DNA from: Actinomycetota bacterium
GTDB lineage: Bacteria > Actinomycetota > Acidimicrobiia > Acidimicrobiales > MedAcidi-G1
Assembly (NCBI GenBank): GCA_014381945.1
Contig: JACNKQ010000041.1
Span: forward strand, 1 to 64,000
Direction: 5' to 3'
DNA: 64,000 bases
Made by a program: the position numbers and the translations under genes. Positions 37,858 through 46,490 of this stretch are shown here, in pieces (the stretch's first letter is position 1; every line of letters starts with the position of its first letter). The notes beneath the pieces were generated by a model. That model was not told where the DNA came from. It ran no database searches and saw nothing but the letters and a program-made list of their open reading frames with translations.

Positions 37858-38787
37858 TCAGGAGCGGGGACGATAGCCCCCATCGGGCGGGACCGTCGGT
37901 AGTCCCAGATCGGGATCCTGGAGCATCGCAGTCACCATAGGATCCACGGCTGCAAGTCGTTCAGGGGTACAGGGCTCCCACTCCTCGGCGATGTCGGCAC
38001 ATCGGTCCGGGTCGCCCTGACCTCCCAGGATCGTGGTATGTGACCAGTAGAAGTACTCGGTGGCCATGCAGTCGTATCCACAGGTCCGGTCGTCGTAGTG
38101 GTACCAGGCACCGGCAGGGTAGGTACCGGGGACCTTTTCGAAGCGGCCTCCCCTGGCAAGGTCCATGGCCGTGGTCAGGTCGGATGGTCCCTCCGGCGCG
38201 AGGCGCTCGGGATGGACGGATGCCCATCCGTAGTCGAAGACCAGGTGGTGGACCTCCTCGAGGGCTGCGTCGAATCCCCCGGTGGGAGCGGTCTCCACGT
38301 CGAAGAGGAGTTGGGCTCCGTATGCCTCCTCGAGGCCGGACTCGAGGATTCCCGATGACTCGAGGTCCTCCTCGTCGTAGGGCATCACCAGGACTGCGCG
38401 CTCGTCGGTCATTGCCTGAACCACGCGCTCATCGTCGGCATACCCGTCGGCATCGTTGTCCAGGTACTGGGCCAGAACCCCCGCCCCATGGGTAAACGCA
38501 CGCTCCGAGACCCGGGGGAAGGCAACCACGTGGATGCCGAAGACGTCTATATGCCGATCGGCGTAGGGCTCCCAGTCATCGAGTTCGGCGGGCAGCGGGC
38601 CGACTGCCAGGTCCGGAACGGACAGGTCGCCTGCACCATCCGCCTCAGAGGTAGTGGCAGGCACTGTTGTCGTGGCAGGCACTGTTGTCGTGGCAGGCAC
38701 TGTTGTCGAACCGGTTCCCCCATCACCCGCGCCGCTGCCACAGGCCGCCGACAACAACACCAGCGCCGCCAGCCGGCTTCCCCTCAT
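37858..38787 (-). CDS. Uncharacterised secreted lipoprotein with EEVHH and Ca-loop-like motifs
   Basis: The 309-residue product has a lipobox (LLSAAC, Cys16) and a Thr/Pro/Val linker made of three repeated units (VPATTT). The folded part includes FGIHVVAFPRVSERAF, then AQYLDNDADGYADDERVV, whose DNDADGYADD resembles an EF-hand-type calcium loop. EEVHHLVFDYGWASVHPERL looks like part of a metal site, and WYHYDDRTCGYDCMATEYFY carries two cysteines that may pair. I recall similar unassigned marine bacterial and algal proteins with the LDNDxDG pattern, but no proven function. It may be a metallopeptidase-like protein (speculative). Its stop side faces the acidic protein gene 73 bases away. Confidence 0.7.
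   Translation of the reverse strand: MRGSRLAALVLLSAACGSGAGDGGTGSTTVPATTTVPATTTVPATTSEADGAGDLSVPDLAVGPLPAELDDWEPYADRHIDVFGIHVVAFPRVSERAFTHGAGVLAQYLDNDADGYADDERVVQAMTDERAVLVMPYDEEDLESSGILESGLEEAYGAQLLFDVETAPTGGFDAALEEVHHLVFDYGWASVHPERLAPEGPSDLTTAMDLARGGRFEKVPGTYPAGAWYHYDDRTCGYDCMATEYFYWSHTTILGGQGDPDRCADIAEEWEPCTPERLAAVDPMVTAMLQDPDLGLPTVPPDGGYRPRS
38654..38707 (-). repeat. Three perfect 18-bp tandem repeats
   Basis: The unit gtggcaggcactgttgtc occurs at 38654, 38672 and 38690 without change. On the coding strand it gives the Thr/Val/Pro/Ala linker just after the lipoprotein Cys. It may be prone to length variation. Confidence 0.95.
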
Positions 38788-40409
38788 CCGACCGTGGCGT
38801 CGCCGCGGGCACTTCTACGCTCCTCGGCCCGACGTTCGGCTTCGATGCGCTCGAGTTCCGGCTCGTCCGAGTGGTCGGCGAAGCGGATCATCTCGGCGAT
38901 GGCACGGTGGCCGGCCACGTCCGCAATGAGATGGTGCATCTGCTGGCAGACCTCACGGTAGGCGGGATGGCCCTGCGGGGTGGTGCGCAACTCGATCACG
39001 TGCATCGCCTCACGGGCGTTCATCTCCATCAGGTACCGGATCCTGTAGGCCAGCGAGACGGCGTAGGAGGACTGCTCGGGGAACGGATCGAACAGGGCAT
39101 CGTGGAGGGCGGCGGACCGGTCCATCGCCTCGTCGAAGCGTCCGGCGACACCAGCGTCGTCGATGTCTGGTGGACGGCAGTAGCCGTGCCGGGGCGACAG
39201 GCGTTGCCACTCGATTGTCAGGAGCCGGTGACGCTGGAGGTCTCTGAATGCTCCGTAGTCGGAGAGGATGTCGAACCGGTAGGTCGGCCGCTCGAGGGCA
39301 CGCCCGGGCCGCTGTCGCCGGTTGCCCCTGTCACCCGTCAGCGCCGAGAGGACCCTCACCCTCTCCTCCACCGTCATTTTCCGCACACGTGCCTCGATCT
39401 CCCGGTCCGAATGGTGTGAGGACCGGTAGAGGGCTGCAGCCACCAACTTCACCTCGGCGTCGGGGTCGAAGTCCGTGAGATCGACGGTCGGCGCCGGCTG
39501 GACGGTCTCGCCAGCAGGGAAGAACTCCTCGGACAGCTCCTCGAGTCGTTCGCGGCTGTCGGCGGCGAAGCGGCCTGTCGCCTCGCCGCGGTCGGGGAGG
39601 TCGACTCGCCGCAGGAACGACGGGATCACCTTGCGGAGTTCGCGCAGCATCAGCTCGGCGTATGAACGGGCCTCCGGCAGGGGGTGGGCCCGCATCCGGA
39701 CCAGCAGCGCCTCGTAGGCCTGACCGGTTCCGTAGATGCCGAGGTTCGAGAGCGACGCCGCCGGGAGGATGCCCCTGACGGAATCGAAGGCCTTGGCGCT
39801 GGTCGCCTGCCGGTAGACGAAGTCGGAGTCGTCCGGCTGCTTGGGGTTCCGCTCCCGGAAGTGGGCGACCATCACGGGTACCAGTTCGGAGTAGAGCTCG
39901 AAGAGACAGTCCAGGTCGGCGATGTAGCGGGCGCCCAGTGGGGAGGACAGCACGTCGGGGTCGCGGTAGTAGCGGAAGCGACCCCCCGGTCGGTCGTCGT
40001 AGGCGATGTAGCGCGTCGACTGCTCCAGGTACGACATGAGCCGACCGCGCTCGAGGATCTTGGTCAACAGGTTCGAGGACTGCTCGCAGGCCAGGTGGAC
40101 ACCGCCCAGTTGAGCGACGCTGTCGTCGCCGTACTCGAAAAAGATCCGGTCGTAGAGTTCCTCGGCCCGTCGCAGACCGACCGTGGCGTCAATGGACTCG
40201 TCGCCGCTGATGTCGAGTTCGCCTACGAACTCCTCCAGGAACAGGCGTCGGAGGCTGAGCCGTGTCCGGGAATAGCGGGCGAACAAGGCTCCCTTAACCA
40301 CTTCGGGCAGGTTGACCAGCGCAAAGACGGGCTCGTCGAGGTTGGTGAAGTAGCGCCGGAGGACGTCCTCTTCGTCCGGTGTGAACTCCTCGGCGAAATA
40401 GGGCGTCAC
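38784..40409 (-). CDS. Tandem two-domain ThyX-like protein
   Basis: A 541-residue protein from GTG 40407-40409, about twice the length of ThyX (220-270). The N-terminal half carries RGRLMSYLEQSTRY (residues 121-134), matching the ThyX motif RHRxxSxNExSxR with His replaced by Gly and Asn by Leu. The C-terminal half carries LQRHRLLTIEWQRLSPR (residues 391-407), where RHR is kept but the rest is shifted. It also has ELRTTPQGHPAYREVCQQMH, like the C-terminal ThyX helix. ThyX makes dTMP with FAD and methylene-THF. Neither half has a fully canonical motif, so a thymidylate synthase role is uncertain; one half may be catalytic and the other structural. Its 3' end overlaps the start of the downstream lipoprotein by four bases. 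Confidence 0.85.
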   Translation of the reverse strand: MTPYFAEEFTPDEEDVLRRYFTNLDEPVFALVNLPEVVKGALFARYSRTRLSLRRLFLEEFVGELDISGDESIDATVGLRRAEELYDRIFFEYGDDSVAQLGGVHLACEQSSNLLTKILERGRLMSYLEQSTRYIAYDDRPGGRFRYYRDPDVLSSPLGARYIADLDCLFELYSELVPVMVAHFRERNPKQPDDSDFVYRQATSAKAFDSVRGILPAASLSNLGIYGTGQAYEALLVRMRAHPLPEARSYAELMLRELRKVIPSFLRRVDLPDRGEATGRFAADSRERLEELSEEFFPAGETVQPAPTVDLTDFDPDAEVKLVAAALYRSSHHSDREIEARVRKMTVEERVRVLSALTGDRGNRRQRPGRALERPTYRFDILSDYGAFRDLQRHRLLTIEWQRLSPRHGYCRPPDIDDAGVAGRFDEAMDRSAALHDALFDPFPEQSSYAVSLAYRIRYLMEMNAREAMHVIELRTTPQGHPAYREVCQQMHHLIADVAGHRAIAEMIRFADHSDEPELERIEAERRAEERRSARGDATVG

Positions 40410-40438
40410 AAGCGGCGAGGCTAGGTCCTGGCGCCGGA

Positions 40439-41665
40439 CTACGCGCGGAGCCTTGCCGCCTGCGATGCCGCAGTGTCGACTCGGGCGACAGCCAACTCGG
40501 CTGCCGCAGCGTCGAGGAGGCTCGGCTCGGTCCAGCAGTCGACCAGGGTCATCGCCATGGCCTTTGCGCCATCGAGCACCGCACGGTCGCCTTCGGGGCC
40601 CCCTGCGAATGCGGCGAAGTCGAGTGTGTGGATGCCGACATGCTCGGGTGCCGCCTTGATCATCGGATGGATAGAGGGGATCAGGTAACTGAGGTTGCCG
40701 AGGTCGGTGCTGCCGACGATCGCCAACTCGCTGTCCGGGCGGGGATCTCGCCCCAGGGAGCGGGCATTTCCCAGGTAGGCGTCGAGGACCGGGCGGCTGT
40801 CGAGCACGTCGTCATAGGAGGGGTGGATCCATTCGTGTTCCATGTCGCATCCGGCGGCTGCGGCCCCCGCCTCGAGACTGGCAAGGAGGCGCGCCTTGAG
40901 GCCGTCCAGCCGGCCACGGGTCGGTGAACGGGCGTACCAGTGGGCCTCGGCCCGTTCCGGGACGATGTTGGCCTTCTGGCCACCGTCCACGATGATGCCG
41001 TGGATGCGCTCGTCGGGGGCGATGTGCTGGCGCAGGGCTGCCACGTTGACGTAGCCGAGGACGGCGCCGTCGAGGGCGTTGATGCCCTGCTCAGGGGCAG
41101 CGGCGGCGTGCGCTGCAGACCCCCGGTACACAACGCGGATCTGTTGGACGGCGAGGCTCGTGATCCGCTCTACCTCTGAGCCGGACGGGTGGACCATCAG
41201 CGCCGCTGCGATCCCTTCGAATGCGCCCCGGTCGATGAGGCGGATCTTGCCACCCCCGCCTTCCTCTGCAGGGGTGCCGATGATCCGAAGGCGTCCACCC
41301 AGCTCCTCGGCTACAGCGGCGCCGGCCAGCCCGGCGCCCAGGCCTGCGGCAGCGATGATGTTGTGCCCACAGGCATGCCCGATTCCGGGCAGGGCGTCAT
41401 ACTCGCAGAGGACGGCCACCTCGGGACCCTCGGTGCCTGCCCGGGCTTCGAACGCTGTTTCGATGCCGTAGGCGCCACGAATCGGCGTGAGGCCCTGCTC
41501 TTCGAGGACGTCGGTCAGGACCCTGTGGGCATGGTGCTCCTCGTAGCAGAGCTCCGGGTTCGCATGGATGTCGTGTGATGTGGCGAGGAGCAGGTCGGCC
41601 AGCCCGTCGATGTGGGCACAGACCCGTGACTTTGCTGACTTGGCGATATCTCGATGGTCGCTCAT
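40439..41665 (-). CDS. M20 family amidohydrolase/peptidase
   Basis: The ATG at 41663-41665 gives 408 residues. The metal-site segments are DIHANPELCYEEHHAHRVL, EYDALPGIGHACGHNIIAA (Cys and His of the dinuclear site), and GTPAEEGGGGKIRLI with the catalytic Glu pair. A dimerisation lid domain lies in the middle (about 185-300). The sequence is of the AbgB/PM20D2-like type, which cleaves amide bonds of small acyl-amino acids or dipeptide-like compounds in the cytosol. A longer upstream frame is not supported. It lies between the ThyX-like gene and an unknown gene on the same strand. Confidence 0.92.
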   Translation of the reverse strand: MSDHRDIAKSAKSRVCAHIDGLADLLLATSHDIHANPELCYEEHHAHRVLTDVLEEQGLTPIRGAYGIETAFEARAGTEGPEVAVLCEYDALPGIGHACGHNIIAAAGLGAGLAGAAVAEELGGRLRIIGTPAEEGGGGKIRLIDRGAFEGIAAALMVHPSGSEVERITSLAVQQIRVVYRGSAAHAAAAPEQGINALDGAVLGYVNVAALRQHIAPDERIHGIIVDGGQKANIVPERAEAHWYARSPTRGRLDGLKARLLASLEAGAAAAGCDMEHEWIHPSYDDVLDSRPVLDAYLGNARSLGRDPRPDSELAIVGSTDLGNLSYLIPSIHPMIKAAPEHVGIHTLDFAAFAGGPEGDRAVLDGAKAMAMTLVDCWTEPSLLDAAAAELAVARVDTAASQAARLRA

Positions 41666-41717
41666 GGCCGGATGGTACAGAGGCTGCGGCCAGGAGACGG
41701 AGTCAGTGTGCCGCAAC

Positions 41718-42329
41718 TCAGATGACCACGAGGAGCGCCTCGCCATCCAGGCGTACTGAGAGTCGTCTGGCGGTTCCGGTGCGCCGTCCGTCCAGCCAGA
41801 TGGGCGTGGGCCGATCGAACTCGACCTGTTCCGCCCGGGTGCGCGTGTAGCGGATCTCCGGATGGGGGACGTGGTTGCCGCCGGGTAGGCGTCGATGAGC
41901 GCCGATGCGCTGTCCGACGGCAAGGTCGGCATCGAGGACGTCCAGGAGGCCATCCGCCGGATGTGCCCTGGGGGCGATGTTCCATGTGTCGAGGTGGGCT
42001 GCATTGGCAGCGACCCAGGTCCGGCCCCGGAGCCATGATCGCCGTGCCACGAGGTGGGAGCAGAACCAGTGCAGCCGTCCGTCCAGAAGGGCCGTTCCGA
42101 GGTCGACCCGGAGCCGCTGTCCCAGTTCGCCCCGCCATCGCTCGACCCCCTTCGCCCCTCCGAGGGTGCGCCAGAGGTCGCCCCCTGTGAGAGCCACGGG
42201 TGGGATCTGGGAGCCTGCGCGCCGATGTCGGGTGACCAGGTCGAGGAGATCTGCGTTCGAGGCCACGACCACGCCGTCCTCCGGCAGCGGTCCCCTGCTC
42301 CCCCAGTCCCTGCCCCGCTCGATGCTCAT
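41718..42329 (-). CDS. Unrecognised protein, weak resemblance to lipid-kinase C-terminal domains
   Basis: A 203-residue protein whose ATG overlaps the helY stop (ATGA), so it is co-translated with the helicase. The middle section (HWFCSHLVARRSWLRGR...AANAAHLDTWNI) has no motif I know. The C-terminal 45 residues (IRYTRTRAEQVEF, then IWLDGRRTGTARRLSVRLDG) loosely resemble the beta-sandwich end of diacylglycerol-kinase or YegS-type proteins. The glycine-rich catalytic part of such kinases is absent, so kinase activity is not expected. I do not recognise the function. Confidence 0.55.
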   Translation of the reverse strand: MSIERGRDWGSRGPLPEDGVVVASNADLLDLVTRHRRAGSQIPPVALTGGDLWRTLGGAKGVERWRGELGQRLRVDLGTALLDGRLHWFCSHLVARRSWLRGRTWVAANAAHLDTWNIAPRAHPADGLLDVLDADLAVGQRIGAHRRLPGGNHVPHPEIRYTRTRAEQVEFDRPTPIWLDGRRTGTARRLSVRLDGEALLVVI

Positions 42330-44437
42330 CCGGTGCCTCCGGCGGTGTCCTCTGGCATGGGTGCGGAATCGTCGTCGGTTTCACCGTTGCCTTCCCGGGT
42401 CAGCGAAACGACACCGCGTTCGAGTTCACCGACAGCCTGACGGGCAACCCTGGCGACACGGGACGGGCCAACCTTTGCCACCTGGCGCAGCAGGTCGGCG
42501 ACGAGGCGCACGTTGCGCACAAACTCCCCTCCCGTGAAGGCGTGCTCCCCGACACTGCCCAGCACGTCGGCGAGGTCACGGCCCGCAGTCCAGGACAGGA
42601 CCACCCTGGCGAACCCAGGGTCGGGCTGCGGAAGGGCTTCGAGCCCGGCCGCCTCCTCCGCTGCAGCCAGGTCGGCCCAGAGGCCTTCGAGTTCTGTGAG
42701 GCGCCGCCCGGCCGGTCCGTGGAGGGATCGCTCCTCGGGCTCCACCGGACCGCGATGCCGGTAGGTGAGGGCAGACAGCACGGCAGCGAGGCCAGGTGGG
42801 TCGAGGTTCTCGAAGATCCCGGCAGCCAGCGCCTCGACGATGAGGAGGTCGGCTTCGTTGTAGATGCCCACCAGCGGCAATCCCTTGTCGGTGAGTGCCC
42901 ACCCGTCCACCATGCCCCTGGCCCCGAGAACCTCCAGCAGTGCGCCGAGGCTGTCGACCAGGCCATCGGGGGCCTCGCCGCCGCGCTGCCGACCGCCTTG
43001 CCGTTCCCTGCGCCGGGCGATCCGGCGGTCGAGTTGGAACTGGCCGAAGGAGCGGCGGAGGAGGTCCTCGGCCTGTTCCCTGCTGCGGCCGTCCATGAGG
43101 TTGGCGACCATGTTGTAGGTGGGCCGGAAGGCGGACCGGAGCGGGAACTCGGTGCTGCTGACGAGTCGGGCGATCGTGTCGAAGGAAACGAACGGCGACC
43201 ACAGGATCAGTGCGTGTCCCTCGGCATCCATCCCTCGCCGGCCCGCCCTGCCGGTGAGTTGCGTGAACTGGCCCGGGGTGAGCACCTCATGGCGCTCGCC
43301 GGTGAACCTCGTGAGGCGCTCGACCACCACGCTTCGAGCGGGAAGGTTGACCCCCACCGCCAATGTCTCGGTGGCGAAGATGATGCCGATAAGGCCCTTT
43401 CCGAAGAGTTCCTCTGTGACCTCCTTGAACAGCGGAAGCATCCCTGCGTGGTGGGATGCGATACCGCGTTCAAGGCCCTCACGCCATACGGCCACGCCCA
43501 GGACTCCCAGGTCCTCCTCGGAAAGTCCGGCCATCCGATTGTCGATGACCTCTGCGATCTCTGTCGCCTGGGCCTGGTCGGTCAAGCGGATCCCGTCCCT
43601 GACCAATTTGTCGCGCGCCTCTTCACATCCGGCCCGGCTGAAGATGAAGTTGATGGCCGGCAGCAGGTCGCGGCGTTGCAGTTCCCGCAGCACCTCGTCA
43701 CGTCTCGGGGTCCGCCACCTGCGGGAAGGACGGCGCTGTCCCCCGGGACCCCCGCGGTTCCGCGATCGCCCGGGCTCGGCGTCATACCGGCTCCCCTCCC
43801 GGTTGGATCGGCCCTTGACCAGTACCGGTAGCCGGTTCACCCGACCTCCCTTTCGGTGCTCGCCCACCAGGTAGTGGCTGCGGAGCGGAACCGGACGGCG
43901 GTGTTCGACGACCACGTCAGTCGGGCCGTGCTGCATGCACAGCCACTCCCCCAGCTCGTCGGCGTTCGAAACCGTCGCCGACAGTGCGACCAGTTGGATG
44001 CCGTCGGCGAGTCCGAGTACCACCTCCTCCCAGACGGGTCCCCGGTACGGATCTTCGAGGAAGTGGACCTCGTCGAGGACCACGCACCCCAGCGCTTCGA
44101 GGGCCCCTGCGCCGGCATAGAGCATGTTGCGAAGTACCTCGGTGGTCATCACGACCACAGGGGCATCCCCCCGGACGGTGTTGTCTCCAGTCAGCAGGCC
44201 GACATTCCCCGTGTCCAGACGGCGGTTGAGGTCCCGGAACTTCTGGTTGGAGAGCGCCTTGAGGGGCGTGGTGTAGAAGGTGCGGTGTCCATCGGCGAGT
44301 GCCCGGTCGATGGCATGCTCGGCCACGACTGTCTTGCCGCTGGCGGTTGGCGCCGCCACCAGCACCGAGCGGCCTCCGTCGATTGCCGCCATGGCCCGGA
44401 GTTGGAAGTCATCGAGTTCGAAGGGCCAGCAGTCCAC
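42326..44437 (-). CDS. helY: Ski2-like DEVH-box helicase (HelY type)
   Basis: A 703-residue superfamily 2 helicase. Q-like and Walker A regions: FELDDFQLRAMAAI and AAPTASGKTVVAEHA. Motif II is VVLDEVHFLED, motif III is LSATVSNADEL, and motif VI is QLTGRAGRRGMDAEG. The C-terminal 250 residues are a helical Ski2-type extension. HelY in M. tuberculosis has about 900 residues, so this one is shorter, chiefly after the RecA-like core. It probably remodels RNA with ATP. Gene order tatB-tatC-helY is the same as in mycobacteria, and it starts seven bases after tatC, so the three are one operon. Confidence 0.93.
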   Translation of the reverse strand: MDCWPFELDDFQLRAMAAIDGGRSVLVAAPTASGKTVVAEHAIDRALADGHRTFYTTPLKALSNQKFRDLNRRLDTGNVGLLTGDNTVRGDAPVVVMTTEVLRNMLYAGAGALEALGCVVLDEVHFLEDPYRGPVWEEVVLGLADGIQLVALSATVSNADELGEWLCMQHGPTDVVVEHRRPVPLRSHYLVGEHRKGGRVNRLPVLVKGRSNREGSRYDAEPGRSRNRGGPGGQRRPSRRWRTPRRDEVLRELQRRDLLPAINFIFSRAGCEEARDKLVRDGIRLTDQAQATEIAEVIDNRMAGLSEEDLGVLGVAVWREGLERGIASHHAGMLPLFKEVTEELFGKGLIGIIFATETLAVGVNLPARSVVVERLTRFTGERHEVLTPGQFTQLTGRAGRRGMDAEGHALILWSPFVSFDTIARLVSSTEFPLRSAFRPTYNMVANLMDGRSREQAEDLLRRSFGQFQLDRRIARRRERQGGRQRGGEAPDGLVDSLGALLEVLGARGMVDGWALTDKGLPLVGIYNEADLLIVEALAAGIFENLDPPGLAAVLSALTYRHRGPVEPEERSLHGPAGRRLTELEGLWADLAAAEEAAGLEALPQPDPGFARVVLSWTAGRDLADVLGSVGEHAFTGGEFVRNVRLVADLLRQVAKVGPSRVARVARQAVGELERGVVSLTREGNGETDDDSAPMPEDTAGGTG

Positions 44438-44444
44438 CTTGCGG

Positions 44445-45224
44445 TCAGTCCCGGTTGCGGCGCCGTCGACGGTCGTGCACCCGTCCCACGAGGATCGCCA
44501 GCTCGTAGAACAGCAGCATCGGTACCGAGAGGATGACCAGCGTGAACGGGTCTCCGCTCGGCGTCAGGACGGCCACGAGTGCCACGATTCCGACGATCGC
44601 ATACCGCCGGACGTTTCGCAGCTGACGGTGGTGGAGCAGCCCGACGAGTTGAAGGAACACCAGCACAAGTGGGAACTCGAACCCGATGCCGAAGGCGATC
44701 GTCATCTTGACCACGAAGCCGAGGTACTTGGCCGGTGAGAAGACGCTGACGAGGTCCGGTCCGCCTATGTCCATCAGGAAGCCCAGGGCCCTGGGGATGC
44801 TCCAGTAGGCCAGGGCGGCGCCGGCAGCGAACAGCAGCGCACCGGACACGACGAACGGAATCGCCCAGCGCCGCTCGCGCCGGTACAGGCCCGGGGCGAC
44901 GAAGCGCCAGATCTGCCAGAGGAGCACGGGAACGGAAAGTGCCAGGCCTCCGTACCCGGCGACCATCATGCGGACGCTGAACGGCTCGAGTGGGTCGGTG
45001 ACGAGGAGCTCGCAGCCTTCCCCGAACATGTCGCCGACCGCCGAGTCGTCCTGAACCTTGCAGTAGGGCTCGAGCAGGAAGTCGAGGATCCACGGATAGA
45101 GGACCCAGCAGGCCACAGCGCCGACGCAGACGGTCAGGATCGAGACCAGCAGCCGTCGCCGGAGTTCGGTCAGGTGCTCCAGCAGGCTCATGCGGCCGGT
45201 GGGAGGATCTCCGTCAGTCGCCAT
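44445..45224 (-). CDS. tatC: Sec-independent translocase subunit TatC
   Basis: A 259-residue protein with six membrane spans. Family motifs are MSLLEHLTELRRRLLVS (N-terminal site that reads the twin-arginine signal), EPFSVRMMVAGYGG and FEFPLVLVFLQLVGLL (the buried Glu and Phe-Pro region). TatC recognises the RR signal peptide and recruits TatA/B to export folded proteins. Between spans 1 and 2 there is a slightly expanded periplasmic loop with two cysteines (EPYCKVQDD and GEGCELL). Its start lies inside the tatB-like gene by 11 bases. Confidence 0.97.
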   Translation of the reverse strand: MATDGDPPTGRMSLLEHLTELRRRLLVSILTVCVGAVACWVLYPWILDFLLEPYCKVQDDSAVGDMFGEGCELLVTDPLEPFSVRMMVAGYGGLALSVPVLLWQIWRFVAPGLYRRERRWAIPFVVSGALLFAAGAALAYWSIPRALGFLMDIGGPDLVSVFSPAKYLGFVVKMTIAFGIGFEFPLVLVFLQLVGLLHHRQLRNVRRYAIVGIVALVAVLTPSGDPFTLVILSVPMLLFYELAILVGRVHDRRRRRNRD

Positions 45225-45534
45225 CGGTCGCGGGCCCTGTCTCCTGGTCCTCGGACTTCACCGTGTCTGCCTGCGGATCCGCCGCCTCTGGCTTCGTCGT
45301 CCCCGTTGATGTGGTGCTCCGGGCGGTGGGATTTCCGCTCAGGCCCGCCTTCAGATCGACGATCGGGTCCTCGACGGCCGAACGCAGTTCTTCCTGGAAG
45401 CCGACGGTGACCTTCCGGACCTGGCGTAGCACCTTGCCCACCTGGCGGACGGCGGTCGGGAGGCGATCAGGACCGAGGACCAGGAGCCCGACGAGCAGGA
45501 GCACGAGGATTTCGCCGCCGCCGAGGTTGCCCAT
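45214..45534 (-). CDS. TatA/TatB family translocase subunit
   Basis: A 106-residue protein: one N-terminal membrane helix (GGGEILVLLLVGLLVLGP), then an amphipathic helix (RLPTAVRQVGKVLRQVRK), then a disordered acidic/Ser/Thr tail. The hinge reads LGPDRLP, closer to the TatB form (FGPxRLP) than to TatA (FGxKKLP). In mycobacteria the gene at this place is called tatA. It works with TatC, which overlaps its 3' end. Confidence 0.9.
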   Translation of the reverse strand: MGNLGGGEILVLLLVGLLVLGPDRLPTAVRQVGKVLRQVRKVTVGFQEELRSAVEDPIVDLKAGLSGNPTARSTTSTGTTKPEAADPQADTVKSEDQETGPATDGD

Positions 45535-45621
45535 GGACCCTGAGCCTACCGGTGCAGTCGGAGGGGGGAATGTGCGTCATGGCGGGATGCGACCCGGGTG
45601 TGAAGTCAACCTGCACAACGA

Positions 45622-46341
45622 TCAGTTGACTGTGGCGGTGAATCGTTCCTCTAGGGCAATGACGGCCGGAAAGAGTGAGTTGTTCTCCTTGTGTATGTGC
45701 AGTCGTGTGTCTGCATCGAGGGCGGCTAGACCCCTGAAACATGCCCGGTACGAGGCGCACCCATCAGATGGCGTCCTGAAACTGTTGGTCAGGTCGACCA
45801 GGAGGTCCAGAAGGTCGCCGGCCTGGTCGTGCTCGGCGAGCATCACGGAGATCGGGTTCGCTACCGATCCGCAGTGAAAGAGCAGCGCCTCGTCGGCTGC
45901 CACCAACTCTCGGACCATCGGGAAGAGCACCCGCTCCTCTTTCAAGAGGTGTGGCTCCAATTCGGCCCTGAGGCAACCGAACGCCTGCGCCACGTCCAGC
46001 AACTCGGGGTGGTTCGATCCGTGGACGCTCGCGATCTTTTCGGTCAGATGGGCGAGACGGGGTAGCTGTTCATCCAGAAATCGGTGATGGGTGGCCTCGA
46101 GGTGGTCAACGAGTTCGGTCGGATCCATGCCTGTCCAGTCGCCGGGTGGTTCGTCGGGGGCCATGCCGTTGAGGCTCGCGGCGGTCGCATCCGGGTCGAG
46201 GCCATGTTCATCACATGCCTCGGCGAGGGTCCGTCGGCCACCACAGCAGTAGTCCAGATTGCGTCGTTCGAGCTCTGTGGCCAGCGAGGGATGCTGATCC
46301 ACGATCTCTCCGAGCGTCATCGCCGCATCGATTTCGGTCAC
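45622..46341 (-). CDS. Iron-sulfur cluster repair di-iron protein (Ric/ScdA/YtfE family)
   Basis: The GTG at 46339-46341 follows a good ribosome site (gaggag) and gives 239 residues. The N-terminal DUF542 domain contains the DYCCGGRRTLAEAC motif. It is followed by a hemerythrin-like four-helix bundle with spaced metal ligands: LEATHHRFLDEQLP, ELEPHLLKEERVLFP, MLAEHDQAGDLL and LHIHKENNSLFP. The family repairs Fe-S clusters damaged by nitric oxide or oxidants. The gene shares a divergent, inverted-repeat-rich 149-base region with a GDPD gene, which would suit stress-controlled expression. It is one of the genes inserted between tatB and pafC compared with mycobacteria. Confidence 0.93.
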   Translation of the reverse strand: MTEIDAAMTLGEIVDQHPSLATELERRNLDYCCGGRRTLAEACDEHGLDPDATAASLNGMAPDEPPGDWTGMDPTELVDHLEATHHRFLDEQLPRLAHLTEKIASVHGSNHPELLDVAQAFGCLRAELEPHLLKEERVLFPMVRELVAADEALLFHCGSVANPISVMLAEHDQAGDLLDLLVDLTNSFRTPSDGCASYRACFRGLAALDADTRLHIHKENNSLFPAVIALEERFTATVN

Positions 46342-46357
46342 CGTGTACTCCTCATCA

Positions 46358-46427
46358 ATTCGGGTTCCCGACCAAGTTGGAGTGTGCCACCCGTCTGGTT
46401 CATTCCACAGGGAACTTGGTCCCGAAT
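46358..46427. promoter_or_regulatory. Divergent promoter region with nested inverted repeats
   Basis: Between the Ric/ScdA and GDPD starts, tcggg-tt-cccga is a perfect palindrome at 46360-46371. accaagtt at 46371-46378 is matched by aacttggt at 46413-46420. attcggg at 46359-46365 is matched by cccgaat at 46421-46427. The layout suggests paired operator half-sites for one regulator, but no -10/-35 elements are certain. Confidence 0.45.
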
Positions 46428-46490
46428 CCCTCTGCACTACAAGGCAGCGGGCCACCGGGCCGTTTGCAGATTCGGCTTGTCGGCCGCAGG

